Notes: generated by a model from the sequence alone, not told the origin. Numbered from the stretch's first letter, positions 42,080-51,630 are shown. The stretch is DNA of 64,000 bases from Lichenicoccus sp965277665 (GCF_965277665.1 NZ_OZ255835.1:3720001-3784000), one strand, 5' to 3'. Program-made: numbers and translations.

Positions 42080-44488
42080 CTAGAACCTCGAGCTTAGCTC
42101 AACGCCAACCGTTCGCGGGGTGAAGACAGCCGCGTTTTGTAGGCCGGTTCCGTTGGAGGAGGAGTTCCAAGTCAGATCGTCGGTCGGCGTGATGACGTTG
42201 GAGCAGTTCTTGCAGTAGAGGGTGACCGAGTACTTCTTGTTCTCCATGCCAAGCTGGAAGTCGATCATTGTAAAGGCTGGGAGAGGCGTTCGGAAAATGC
42301 CGGGATGAAAATCACCGAGGCGATCACCGTTGAACCGAACCGCAGCGCTGCCAAACCCAGACCAATCGGCGGATACCGGTTGCTCGTATTGTACGCTCCC
42401 GCTCGTCTGCCAGCGCGGTACGAGGGGTAGGATGTCGCCCTGTTGGGCCCCGACGCTGACACCCTCAGGCGTCACCGATGCCAGGCTCGCGTAGGTGTAG
42501 TCACCGTCCCATTTGAAGGTCAACCCGTGACGAGGAACGTAGGCGAGGTCCCATTCGAACCCGCGGCTATGCGCGTCGCCTACGCTGGCAATCGATGCGA
42601 ACCCGTCAATAATCACTGACGACTGGATCGTGTGCCAGTCGATGTCAAAGGCGTCAACCTGATAGGTGAGATGATTGCCGAAGAGCCTTCCCTTGAGGCC
42701 CGCTTCGTAGTCAACCGTCGTCTCGGCAGCGTATGTGCTGGGCAGAAAAGTCGCCGTCGGACTGCGCTCGTTCGGACCACCGGGGCTAAACCCGCTTGCC
42801 ACTCGGGTATAGAACATGTTCCTTGGCGTAAAATGCCAGCTCGCTTCCAAAGAAAACGTGGCCACGCGCTCATTGGTCGTTGTGAACGGGATCGACTGCC
42901 CTGCCCCAAAGGGCCCATAGGCGTTTTCAACAACGGTCCCGTGGATCGCGCTATAGCGGCCGCCCGCGGAGATGTCGAAGGTCGGCAGAATATGGTAGTC
43001 GATGTCACCGAAGCCTGCGTACTCCGCGTAGGTCGTCGGAGCGTTTTCCGTGAGCAGGTTGTCTGGCGGAAGGAACGACGTCAGACCTTGGTTTGTCGCC
43101 GCGCTGATTGGAAAGCCGAGTTGCTCCAAGATTGAACTTTCGTGGTTGAAGTAGCCCCCAAACTGCCACGCCACTTTCTGCCACTCGGGAGAGGCGAGGC
43201 GCAGCTCCTGGGTGTACATGTTTGCCGCCCGATAGTCATTGACCCCGATCCCGTAAGTCCCCGGGGTGGCAAGTTGAGTATTCAGGGCGGATGTAGTAGT
43301 CGCACCGAGCGGGCCTGTGTAGTCCCAGATGCCACTGGTGACGAAGCGTGCGTAACTCGAGGTGGATGTGACGGTGAACGGACCAGCGTCCCATCGAACA
43401 TTGAGGCTCGCAACTGCGTTCAAGGTGTGGCCCGGCTGGTCGATATAGTTGTTAAGCACCAGGGGTCCTGCGGGGCACGCCACCGCCGAAGAGCACGCGC
43501 TGGTGGCGGTCGGGTACGGTCTACCAGTAGCCCCGTTGACGTATTCGGAGGAGAAGTCGCCGTATTGCCTATTCTGAACGAGCCCACTGAGGCGGACCGT
43601 GAGGTTCGAAAGTGGCTCCCATAACAGAGAGGCACGGCCACCATAGGTCTGCGTATCGTTGATCCCGGTCTCATGGAGATAGTCATTGTCAATAAAACCT
43701 GGGGCATAGGTGTCGTAGCCGACAAGGCGCAGTGCCAAATTGTCAGCAAGTGGAATATTCACCATTCCATGTACATCGCCACCCGGGGTGTTCCCGTTGT
43801 AGACGCCGCTGGCCCCGACAAGGAGACTGCCCTCAAACTTGGACGGATCTGGCGCATTGGTCACGTACTTCAACAGTCCGCCGAGCGCATCTGCGCCGTA
43901 AAGTGTGCCTTGCGGTCCCTTCAGCACCTCAACCCGTTGCAGATCATAGGTGTCGAGGTTGGGCGCCGCCCCGAAGGATCCGGCGAGCGGCCCTTCCACG
44001 GAGTAGGGCGTGTCGTCGATGTAGATTGCTGCAGAGGGGCTGGTCGAGGCGGAGCCACTTGAGAGGCCACGGATGATGAGCTGCGATCCGATTAAGCCGG
44101 TGTCGGTGACCTGTACACCTGGAATTGTATCAGCGTAGTCTTCGAAGTGCGTTTGCTCATGGCTGGTAAGATCCGCACCGGTGATTGCGGTGATCGCAAT
44201 CGGCACGTTGAGCTCCGTCTGGGTGCGTTTCTCGGCGGTTACCACAATCTCTTGACCGGCCGAGGTATCGCCGGCGTTCGATGCCGGCACCCCAGGACCG
44301 CTGGACGTTCCGCCTTGCGATGGTGCGGATTGAGCATAAACCGGACGTGCGGTGGCGGCAGCGGTCACGCAGATAAGTCCCGCGTAAAGCAGTCTGGCCC
44401 TGGCCAGTCTGACGGCGGGCTCGCTCCGGCCCGCCATCGCGACGCAAGCGAACTCCCGATCTCCAGCTTTCCTCACTGCCATCGTCAC
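42080..44488 (-). CDS. TonB-dependent receptor, sphingomonad-like
   Basis: An 802-residue receptor with a signal sequence (near ATARPVYAQS), a TonB box in QEIVVTAEKRTQTELNVPIA, a plug (YADTIPGVQVTDTG, RVEVLKGPQGTLYGADALGG) and a barrel ending GVELSSRF. The form is that of the large iron-complex/xenobiotic receptor families abundant in sphingomonads, and differs from the thiamine receptor at 23.9 kb. GC is lower than in core genes. Its neighbours suggest an organic, amide-containing substrate; this is inference. Confidence 0.87.
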   Translation of the reverse strand: MTMAVRKAGDREFACVAMAGRSEPAVRLARARLLYAGLICVTAAATARPVYAQSAPSQGGTSSGPGVPASNAGDTSAGQEIVVTAEKRTQTELNVPIAITAITGADLTSHEQTHFEDYADTIPGVQVTDTGLIGSQLIIRGLSSGSASTSPSAAIYIDDTPYSVEGPLAGSFGAAPNLDTYDLQRVEVLKGPQGTLYGADALGGLLKYVTNAPDPSKFEGSLLVGASGVYNGNTPGGDVHGMVNIPLADNLALRLVGYDTYAPGFIDNDYLHETGINDTQTYGGRASLLWEPLSNLTVRLSGLVQNRQYGDFSSEYVNGATGRPYPTATSACSSAVACPAGPLVLNNYIDQPGHTLNAVASLNVRWDAGPFTVTSTSSYARFVTSGIWDYTGPLGATTTSALNTQLATPGTYGIGVNDYRAANMYTQELRLASPEWQKVAWQFGGYFNHESSILEQLGFPISAATNQGLTSFLPPDNLLTENAPTTYAEYAGFGDIDYHILPTFDISAGGRYSAIHGTVVENAYGPFGAGQSIPFTTTNERVATFSLEASWHFTPRNMFYTRVASGFSPGGPNERSPTATFLPSTYAAETTVDYEAGLKGRLFGNHLTYQVDAFDIDWHTIQSSVIIDGFASIASVGDAHSRGFEWDLAYVPRHGLTFKWDGDYTYASLASVTPEGVSVGAQQGDILPLVPRWQTSGSVQYEQPVSADWSGFGSAAVRFNGDRLGDFHPGIFRTPLPAFTMIDFQLGMENKKYSVTLYCKNCSNVITPTDDLTWNSSSNGTGLQNAAVFTPRTVGVELSSRF

Positions 44489-44769
44489 CCCTTCGAAGTA
44501 GAGTTCAGTCTTTCAGTCGCTCTGGTTGAAGCGATTGAATAGGTTAGAGCCTAACCGTGCTTAAACTTTCGTACAATCCAAACTTTCGCTCTAGTATCGG
44601 AACGAAATGTCTTGCTAGCCATTTGCGGGCGTCGGCTCATAACGCTCGGATACCCTACCAACCGACTATGTCGGTGCATCTGCCGCCAGCCGTACGATCG
44701 TTTGAGTTGGTCGGCGTCCAACTCCCTATTTCGACCGGCGTTCGGCTACTAGACGGAACAGGCCCCGCA
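44489..44769. other. Upstream region of the TonB receptor; no gene seen
   Basis: This AT-richer spacer holds no convincing gene. It contains a perfect inverted repeat GGTTAG-AGC-CTAACC at 44542-44556, about 54 bases before the receptor start, which could be an operator or a small hairpin. Confidence 0.5.
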
Positions 44770-45085
44770 TCGCTGCGCACTCCAGAAACGGATAACCGTG
44801 CTCTTTCGTATATCATTCCCAGAATATCTCAAGTGGCATTTCGATGCGGATCGCCGTGACAGAAATGCATCTTGCGCTGACCTGGAGGGCGCGGGGCTCG
44901 TGCCGGATGGCTCGGCCATCTGGGAGCGGTCGCCCTGGCCTCTTTTGCACGGCCGTCCCGGCGCCGACCACGAGACCGATGAGCCCTTCATGGCGCCGTT
45001 TGCCGAGCACGCGCACCGGTCGGCCAAAGCCAAGGCGCTGTTCGAATCTGATCGCCCCACCGGGAACACGCCGCGACTTCACTGA
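44770..45085 (+). pseudogene. Broken duplicate of the iminopeptidase 5' region
   Basis: It matches 39636-39880 of this window: the GCATCGCTGC start region of the M20 gene, the GTATATCATTCCCAGAAT box, the ATGCGGATCGCCGTGA start and the first 60 or so codons of the hydrolase. The ribosome binding site GGGGAG is changed to GTGGCA. A one-base loss before TGGAGGGCGC shifts the frame, and HGGPG became HGRPG. Similarity ends after EHAH near 45020. It is a decayed fragment, not an expressed gene. Confidence 0.85.
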
Positions 45086-45159
45086 TTCCTAGAACGTCGT
45101 TCAGCGGCCGGAAGTCTGAGACCGGTTCGGTGCCCGCCCAGCCAGGAGCGAATGGCCTC

Positions 45160-45474
45160 TCAGGCCTGCGCCATCTCCAGCATGATCGCCCCATCCTGCA
45201 TCACGGTCAGCGGATACGTGGTGATGCTGCAATCGGTGTTGACCCCGGCCCCGGTGCGCAGGTCGTAGATACGGTCGTGCAGCGGGCACATGACGGTGTG
45301 GGTGCCGGTCAGCCCGTCGGCGAGCGGGCCCTGACGGTGCGGGCAGTCCGGCTGGGTGGCGAACACGCCGGCCCGGGTATGGAACACCGCGAGATGCATG
45401 CCCGCCGCCTCGACCAGCCGCCCTTCGCCTTCGGGGATGTCGGAGAGGTGGGCGATCCTGATCGGGGCCGGCAT
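45160..45474 (-). CDS. nirD: Nitrite reductase small subunit, Rieske-type
   Basis: A 104-residue Rieske-fold subunit of assimilatory NADH-nitrite reductase. Both cluster motifs CPHRQGP (C-x-H) and CPLHD (C-x2-H) are intact, so a [2Fe-2S] cluster can be bound; many NirD proteins have lost it. The start overlaps the nirB stop by one base (TGATG). It is the last gene of the leftward operon narK, nasA, 116-aa gene, nirB, nirD. Confidence 0.92.
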   Translation of the reverse strand: MPAPIRIAHLSDIPEGEGRLVEAAGMHLAVFHTRAGVFATQPDCPHRQGPLADGLTGTHTVMCPLHDRIYDLRTGAGVNTDCSITTYPLTVMQDGAIMLEMAQA

Positions 45475-47951
45475 CACTTGGCTCCGCCCGTCAGCAGCAG
45501 GCCGCTGAACTGGTTCGCGGTGCGCGGACGCATCGCCTCCTGCCAGGGGTCGTAGGCGGCATCGACGGAACGCTGCATGGCGGCGTCCAGCGCCTCCACG
45601 ATGCCGTCGCTGTCGTCGACCACCACCGCGCGCAGCCGCTCGATGCCGACGCGCTCGACGAAGCTGTAGGTGCGCTCCTTCCATTTCGCGGTCTCGCGGT
45701 AGTACTGCATGAACCGCGCGGTGATCCGCATCACCTCGTCCTCGCCATCCACGGTGCACAGCACGTCGCCTTTGCGGATATGCGCTCCGGCGGCGCCGCC
45801 GACATAGATCTCCCACCTGTCACTGCCGATCGCGACCGCGCCGATATCCTTGACCATCGCCTCGGAGCAGTTGCGCGGGCAGCCGGCGGTGGCGAGCTTC
45901 AGCTTGGCCGGGCTGTCGACGCCGCGGAACCGGCGCTCGATCTTCGTCGCCAGTCCCATGCTGTCGCCGAGCCCGAAGCGGCAGAACTCGGTGCCGATGC
46001 AGCTCTTGCAGGTGCGGTAGCTCTTGCCGTACGCGTGCCCGGACGGCATGCCGAGATCGGCCCACACCTTCGGCAGGTCCTCCTTGCAGACGCCGACCAG
46101 GTCGATGCGCTGGCCACCGGTGAGCTTGACCAGCGGCACGTTGTATTTCTTCGCCACCTCGGCGATGCGGATCAGGTCGTCCGGCGTGGTGACGCCGCCG
46201 GGCATTTCCGGAACCACCGAGAAGGTGCCGTCCTTCTGGATGTTGGCGTGCACGCGATCGTTGATGAAGCGCGCGTCACGCTCGTCCTCGTAGTCTCCCG
46301 CCCACAGCGTGACCAGCAGCGAGGCGAGCGCCGGCTTGCTGGCCGCATCCTCGACGCCGCCTGCCAGGGCCCGGAACACCGAGGAGACCGAGCGCAGGCC
46401 CTGCCCGCGCACCGCTTCCACCAGTTCCGGCTTGGTCATCGGGATGCAGGGCACGTAGTAGTGGACCTGCGGGTCCTCCTCGACCGCGCCGCCGGCGAAC
46501 CACGCCACCACCTCGCCGACCAGGCTCTTGCAGGAGCCGCAGCCCATGCCGGCGCGGGTCGCATCCATCACCGCCCTGGTGGTCTTGCGGCCGGACTTCA
46601 CGCAGGCGCCGATCGCCTCCTTGGTGACGCCGTTGCAGTTGCAGACCTGCTGGTCGCCTTGCATCTCATCGAGTGTGACCTTCTGCGACGGCGTGCCGAG
46701 GTCGAACAGCAGCCCGAGCCGTTCGTCCGGCAGCGGGCTGTCGCGGTCGAACGCCTGCATCAAATAGGCCGCCTTGGAGATGTCGCCCATCAGGATGCCG
46801 CCGACCAGGCGCCCGTCGCGCACGATCAGTTTCTTGTAGGTGCCGCGGCCCGGCTCGCTGAACTGGATCACCTCGTCGCGCGCCTCGGCCGGCTCGGTGA
46901 TGCCCATCGAGGCGAGCTCGACGCCCATCACCTTGAGCTTGGTGGCGAGCTTGGAGCCGTGATAGGCCGCGTCCAGGTTGTGGTCGGTGACGTGATCGGC
47001 AAACACGCGGGCCTGCTCCCACAGCGGCGCCACCAGTCCGTACACCTTGCCGCGATGCTGCGCGCATTCGCCGACCACGAAGATGCGGCGGTCGTCCAGG
47101 CAGCGCATGGTGTTGTCCACCACGATGGCGCGCTCCACCGTCAGCCCGGCGCGCTGCGCGATCTCGATGTTCGGGCGGATGCCGGCCGACACCACCAGCA
47201 TGTCGCAGGCCAGGGTGTCCCCATCCTTGAAGCGCAGCCCGGTGATGCGGCCATTGCCCATGTCTCCCTCGGTAAGGAGGGCCTCGGTACTTTTGCCGAG
47301 ATGGATGGTGACGCCCATCTCCTCCATCTGGCGGCGCAGGATGGCGCTGCCCTGGGTGTCGAGCTGGGCGTTCATCAGGTGCCTGGACAGATGGATGACA
47401 TGCACCGCGCAGCCATGGTTGAGGAGTCCGCGCGCCGCTTCCAGCCCGAGCAGGCCGCCGCCGATCACCGCCGCGACCTTGCTGCGTTTCGCGGTTGCCA
47501 TGATGCCGTTGCAGTCGTCGATCGAGCGGAACCCGAACACGCCTTTGCGGAGGTCGTGTGTCTCGTCGCGTATGTTTTCGATCGGCGGGATGAAGGCGCG
47601 GCTGCCGGTGGCGATCAGCAGCACGTCGTAATGCGCCTTCACACCCGCTTGCGACATCACCACCCGGGCAGCGCGGTCGATCTCGGTGACCGGCGAGCCG
47701 CTATGCAGGGTGATCGCGTTGTCGGCGTACCAGTCGAGCGGATTGATGGTGATCTCGCTGCCGTCCTGCGCCCCGCTGAGCACGTTCGACAGCATGATGC
47801 GGTTGTAGTTGCCATACGGTTCGTCGCCGAACATGGTGATGTCGAACATGTCGCCGCCGCCGCGTGCGAGCACCTCCTCCACCGCCCTCGCACCGGCCAT
47901 GCCGTTGCCGATGACCACCAGCCTCTGTCGCGTCATCGAAACGTCCCCCAT
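45474..47951 (-). CDS. nirB: Assimilatory nitrite reductase large subunit
   Basis: An 825-residue enzyme reducing nitrite to ammonium with NAD(P)H. Domains in order: FAD site (VVIGNGMAGARAVEEVL), NAD site (AAVIGGGLLGLEAA), a BFD-like [2Fe-2S] domain (CNCNGVTKEAIGACV and GMGCGSCKSL), then the sulfite/nitrite reductase ferredoxin half-domain and the siroheme-4Fe4S motifs (CKSCIGTEFCRFG and TAGCPRNCSE). The start may instead be the Met five codons in (MTRQRL). It overlaps the preceding 116-aa gene by one base. Confidence 0.95.
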   Translation of the reverse strand: MGDVSMTRQRLVVIGNGMAGARAVEEVLARGGGDMFDITMFGDEPYGNYNRIMLSNVLSGAQDGSEITINPLDWYADNAITLHSGSPVTEIDRAARVVMSQAGVKAHYDVLLIATGSRAFIPPIENIRDETHDLRKGVFGFRSIDDCNGIMATAKRSKVAAVIGGGLLGLEAARGLLNHGCAVHVIHLSRHLMNAQLDTQGSAILRRQMEEMGVTIHLGKSTEALLTEGDMGNGRITGLRFKDGDTLACDMLVVSAGIRPNIEIAQRAGLTVERAIVVDNTMRCLDDRRIFVVGECAQHRGKVYGLVAPLWEQARVFADHVTDHNLDAAYHGSKLATKLKVMGVELASMGITEPAEARDEVIQFSEPGRGTYKKLIVRDGRLVGGILMGDISKAAYLMQAFDRDSPLPDERLGLLFDLGTPSQKVTLDEMQGDQQVCNCNGVTKEAIGACVKSGRKTTRAVMDATRAGMGCGSCKSLVGEVVAWFAGGAVEEDPQVHYYVPCIPMTKPELVEAVRGQGLRSVSSVFRALAGGVEDAASKPALASLLVTLWAGDYEDERDARFINDRVHANIQKDGTFSVVPEMPGGVTTPDDLIRIAEVAKKYNVPLVKLTGGQRIDLVGVCKEDLPKVWADLGMPSGHAYGKSYRTCKSCIGTEFCRFGLGDSMGLATKIERRFRGVDSPAKLKLATAGCPRNCSEAMVKDIGAVAIGSDRWEIYVGGAAGAHIRKGDVLCTVDGEDEVMRITARFMQYYRETAKWKERTYSFVERVGIERLRAVVVDDSDGIVEALDAAMQRSVDAAYDPWQEAMRPRTANQFSGLLLTGGAK

Positions 47952-48301
47952 CAGATTTCCATCAGGCCCATGTCGAGCACGAGTGTGCCGGTGACGCCCT
48001 CGGGAGCGGCGATGCGCATCTCGAGCACCGTCTCGGGAAACAGATCCTCGACCACCGCGAGCGGCACGTGCTGGCCGGACTTGGCGCCGAGCGGGAACAG
48101 GCGCATCGGCTTGCCGTCGCGCAGCAGCACCAGGCTCACCATCTCGGCCGCGGAATTGCCGGCGCGCAGATAGACCAGTTGCGAGCGCTTGTCGGCCGGC
48201 ACGCGATAGGCCTCCAGCCCCGCGAGCCCCACCGGGCTGCCATACCCGGCACCGGTGAAGGCAAAGATGCCGGTGATGATCCTGGGGGTGCTCTCGATCA
48301 T
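47951..48301 (-). CDS. Unknown 116-aa protein of the nitrate assimilation operon
   Basis: A 116-residue soluble protein not recognised as a known family. It has no signal, no Cys and no membrane helix, and looks like a small beta-rich domain (e.g. MVSLVLLRDGKPMRLFPLG, TGTLVLDMGLMEI). It is 22 bases after nasA and overlaps nirB by one base, so it is firmly inside the operon and should be made at similar levels. An assembly, electron-transfer scaffold or regulatory role for NasA or NirBD is possible. Confidence 0.75.
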   Translation of the reverse strand: MIESTPRIITGIFAFTGAGYGSPVGLAGLEAYRVPADKRSQLVYLRAGNSAAEMVSLVLLRDGKPMRLFPLGAKSGQHVPLAVVEDLFPETVLEMRIAAPEGVTGTLVLDMGLMEI

Positions 48302-48323
48302 GGTCGTGTTGTCCTTACGATGG

Positions 48324-50411
48324 TCACGCGGATGCCAGTTGTACGGCGCAGATTTTGTATTCCGGGATCTTCGAATTCGGGTCGACAGCGTCGTTGGTCA
48401 GCAGGTTGGCGTTCGACGCGCCGCCCCAGTGGAACGGCACGAAGATGGTGTCGCGCCGGATGTCCGGTGTCAGCCGCGCCTTGAAGCGCCCCTCGCCGCG
48501 TCGCGTGGTCAGCAGGGCCATGCCGCCCTGCGCGATCCCGGCCTGCCGCGCGGTGTCGGGATGGATCTCCGCGAACGCCTCCGGTTCGGCGGCGACCAGC
48601 TCCGGCACCCGTCGGGTCTGCGCGCCGGTCTGGTAGTGGCTGAGCACCCGGCCGGTGGTGAGGTAGAGCGGGTAGCGCGCATCCGGCTCCTCGGCGGACG
48701 CGCGGCGCTGCACCGCGTGGAAGCGGGCGCGGCCATCCTCGTGCGCGAAGCGCTGCAGGTAGGGGCGGCGGCTGTCGCATTGCGTCTCGTCCGGGCAGGG
48801 CCAGAACACGCCCTGCTCGCGGTCGATGCGCTCCAGGCTGATCCCCGCATAGTCCGCCGGTCCGCCGCTCGACGCACGGCGGAGTTCGTCGAACACGATC
48901 TCCGGATCGCTGGACGGGATGTGGCGGCCCTGGCCGAGCCGGGCGGCGAGGTCGGCCATGATGTCGAGGTCGCTGCGCACACCCGGCGGCGGCGCGCTGG
49001 CCTGGCGTCGGCGCAGCACGCGGCCTTCGAGATTGGTCATGGTGCCGCTCTCCTCGGCCCATTGCGTCACCGGCAGCACGATGTCGGCGAGCGACGAGGT
49101 CTCGGACAGGAACTGGTCGCAGGCGACGAACAGCGGCAGTTCGGCGAGCCGCTTCGCCAGCATGCCGGTATCGGGTGCCGACAGCAGCACGTTGCAGGCC
49201 ATCAGCAGCAGCCCCTGGATGCCGCCCTCCTGGCCGAGCGCATCCAGGATGCCGACGGCCGGCAGTCCGGGCTGCGGCAGGCTTTCGGGCGCCACACCCC
49301 AAACCGCTGCCACCTCGGCGCGATGCTGCGGATTGGCGAGCTGGCGATAGCCGGGCAGCTGGTCGTTCTTCTGGCCGTGCTCGCGGCCGCCCTGGCCGTT
49401 GCCCTGCCCGGTCAGGCAGCCCCAGCCGCAATGCAGGCGCCCGGCCTGTCCGAGTGCCAGGGCCATGTTGATGAAGGCGAGCGCGTTCTGCACCCCCTGG
49501 CTCTGCTGCTCGGCGCCGCGCCCGGACAGGATGATCGCCGTCGCCGCCTCGCCCAGCATGTGCGCGGCGCGCTCGATCTGCAGCGCCGGCACCCCGGTCT
49601 CGCGCTCGACCCGGTCCGGCCAGTACGAGGCCACCGTCCGTCGGACCGCCTCCCAGCCGGTGGTGCGGGTGGCGATGAAGTGCGCATCGATCAGCTTGTC
49701 GCGCACCGCCACGTGCAGCAGCCCGTTGGCGAGCGACGCATCGGTGCCCGGGGTGAGCTGCAGGTGCAGGTCGGCGAGCTTCGCGGTGGCGGTGCGGCGC
49801 GGGTCGCTCACGATCAGCCGGCCGCCGCGGTCCCGCTGCGCCTCGAAATACTGCATGATCGGCGGCATGGTCTCGGCCGGGTTGCCGCCCGCGATCAGGA
49901 TCGTCTCGGCGCCGGGAATATCCTCGAGCGGAAACGGCAATCCGCGATCGAGCCCGAACGCACGCAGGCCGGCGACCGCGGCCGACGCCATGCAGAAGCG
50001 GCCGTTATAGTCGATATTGGCGGTGCCGAGCACGACACGCGCGAACTTGCCGAGCAGGTAGGCCTTCTCGTTGGTCAGGCCGCCACCGCCGAACACCGCG
50101 ATGCTGTCGCGGCCGTGTGCCGCTTGCAGCAGCCGGATCCCGCCGGCGATCCGGTCCAGCGCCTCGTCCCATGACGCCGGACGCAGGGGCTGCCCCTTGC
50201 GGTCGCGCAGCATCGGTGTGGTCAGGCGTTCGGGATGGGTGAGCAGGCTGCCCGCGGTCCAGCCCTTGCGGCACAGGCCGCCCTTGTTGGTCGGGAAGTC
50301 GCGCGCCTGCGCGGTGAACACGCCGTCGCCTGCGCGCTCGAGCGTCATGCCGCATTGCAGCGCGCAATACGGGCAGTGCGTCTCGGTGCGGGTGACGGTC
50401 AGCGCGTCCAT
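48324..50411 (-). CDS. nasA: Assimilatory nitrate reductase catalytic subunit
   Basis: A 695-residue molybdopterin enzyme (bis-MGD) reducing nitrate to nitrite in the cytoplasm. The N-terminal [4Fe-4S] ligands are C13, C16, C20 (CPYCALQC) and C47 (LCRKGW). Mo-cofactor regions include NGRFCMASA, GGNPAETMPP and GWGCLTGQGNGQGG. No twin-Arg signal is present, as expected of NAS-type enzymes. It lacks the C-terminal BFD-like domain found in some homologues. The chosen start is MDALTVTRTE; upstream residues are not conserved in type. Confidence 0.94.
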   Translation of the reverse strand: MDALTVTRTETHCPYCALQCGMTLERAGDGVFTAQARDFPTNKGGLCRKGWTAGSLLTHPERLTTPMLRDRKGQPLRPASWDEALDRIAGGIRLLQAAHGRDSIAVFGGGGLTNEKAYLLGKFARVVLGTANIDYNGRFCMASAAVAGLRAFGLDRGLPFPLEDIPGAETILIAGGNPAETMPPIMQYFEAQRDRGGRLIVSDPRRTATAKLADLHLQLTPGTDASLANGLLHVAVRDKLIDAHFIATRTTGWEAVRRTVASYWPDRVERETGVPALQIERAAHMLGEAATAIILSGRGAEQQSQGVQNALAFINMALALGQAGRLHCGWGCLTGQGNGQGGREHGQKNDQLPGYRQLANPQHRAEVAAVWGVAPESLPQPGLPAVGILDALGQEGGIQGLLLMACNVLLSAPDTGMLAKRLAELPLFVACDQFLSETSSLADIVLPVTQWAEESGTMTNLEGRVLRRRQASAPPPGVRSDLDIMADLAARLGQGRHIPSSDPEIVFDELRRASSGGPADYAGISLERIDREQGVFWPCPDETQCDSRRPYLQRFAHEDGRARFHAVQRRASAEEPDARYPLYLTTGRVLSHYQTGAQTRRVPELVAAEPEAFAEIHPDTARQAGIAQGGMALLTTRRGEGRFKARLTPDIRRDTIFVPFHWGGASNANLLTNDAVDPNSKIPEYKICAVQLASA

Positions 50412-50418
50412 GCCCGCG

Positions 50419-51630
50419 CTACACCTGGGCCACATCCACGCTCGCACCCCAGGTGGTGCGCCAGCGCGACTTCACGCTGGTCAGGCCGAGCAGCGCCAGC
50501 AGGGCCAGGCCGGCAAAGATCAGGAAGCCGGCGCCATACGAACCGGTATGCTGGCGCGCGAAGCCGAGCGAGGAGGCGAGGAAGAAGCCGCCGACGCCGC
50601 CGGTCATGCCGACCAGCCCGGTCATCACGCCGATCTCGCGGCGGAAGCGCTGCGGCACCAGCTGGAACACCGCGCCGTTGCCCATGCCGAACGCAAGCAT
50701 GCTGACCACGAACACCGCGAGCGCCATCCAGAACAGCGGCAACCCGATCGAGACGATGACGAGGGCAGCCGCCGCGATCATGTACATGATTGTCAGGGCA
50801 CGGATGCCGCCGATGCGGTCGGCCAGCGCGCCTCCCACCGGGCGCACCATGCTGCCCGCGAACACGCAGGCGGCGGTGCAGTAGCCGGCGGCGATCGCGC
50901 TCAGCCCGTACTGGCCGTTGAAGTAGATGGTGAGCGACGAGGCGAGGCCGGAGAAGCCGCCGAAGGTCACACCGTAGAACAGCATGAACCACCAGGCATC
51001 GCCATGACCCAGAACGGTGGCATAGTCCGCCAGATGCTTCGGCGGCGGCGGCGAGGGTGCGTTGCGGGCGAAGGCGAGGTAGGTCACGAACGCGATCGCG
51101 ACCGGCACTGCGGCGATCACGAACACCGTGGCGATGCCCAGATGCGCCGCCAGGGTGGGCGCGAACAGGGCGGCGAGCACGGTGCCGGAATTGCCGGCGC
51201 CGGCGATCCCCAGGACGATGCCCTGGTACTCCGGCGGGTACCAGCGCGAGGCCAGTGGGAGGGCCACCGCGAACGAGGCACCGGCGACGCCGAGCAGCAG
51301 CCCCAGGATCAGCATCTCGCCATAGGAGTGGATGCCGATCAGCCAGGTGGCGACCAGGGTGGCGAGCACGATGCACTGGGTGATGATGCCGGTCAGGCGC
51401 GGCCTGAGGCGGTCCACCAGCACCCCGAACAGCACGCGCAGCACGGCACCCGAAAGGATCGGCAGCGCCACCATCAGCCCCTTCTGGCCGGCGGTGAGGT
51501 GCAGCAGCCTGGAGAGTTGCACCCCGAGCGGGCCGAGCAGCGCCCAGACCATGAACGCCATGTCGAAATAGAAGAAGGCGCAGAGCAATGTCGGGGTATG
51601 GCCGGCTTTCAGGAACGCCCGGTTGATCAT
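50419..51630 (-). CDS. narK: NarK/NasA-type nitrate/nitrite MFS transporter
   Basis: A 403-residue, 12-helix MFS carrier. The nitrate signatures are GIAGAGNSGTV (helix 5) and GMTGGVGGFF (helix 11), with the substrate-binding Arg region RVLFGVLVDRLRPRL. It would import nitrate for NasA. The start ATG at 51630 is chosen, since the 57 upstream codons have no membrane-protein character and cover the promoter. It is first in the operon and lies eight bases before nasA. Confidence 0.9.
   Translation of the reverse strand: MINRAFLKAGHTPTLLCAFFYFDMAFMVWALLGPLGVQLSRLLHLTAGQKGLMVALPILSGAVLRVLFGVLVDRLRPRLTGIITQCIVLATLVATWLIGIHSYGEMLILGLLLGVAGASFAVALPLASRWYPPEYQGIVLGIAGAGNSGTVLAALFAPTLAAHLGIATVFVIAAVPVAIAFVTYLAFARNAPSPPPPKHLADYATVLGHGDAWWFMLFYGVTFGGFSGLASSLTIYFNGQYGLSAIAAGYCTAACVFAGSMVRPVGGALADRIGGIRALTIMYMIAAAALVIVSIGLPLFWMALAVFVVSMLAFGMGNGAVFQLVPQRFRREIGVMTGLVGMTGGVGGFFLASSLGFARQHTGSYGAGFLIFAGLALLALLGLTSVKSRWRTTWGASVDVAQV

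Noticed and set aside
45780..48173. A 797-codon open frame on the plus strand
   Set aside because: Antisense to nirB, whose cofactor motifs are all intact; the frame is rich in His, Arg and Asp without a domain.
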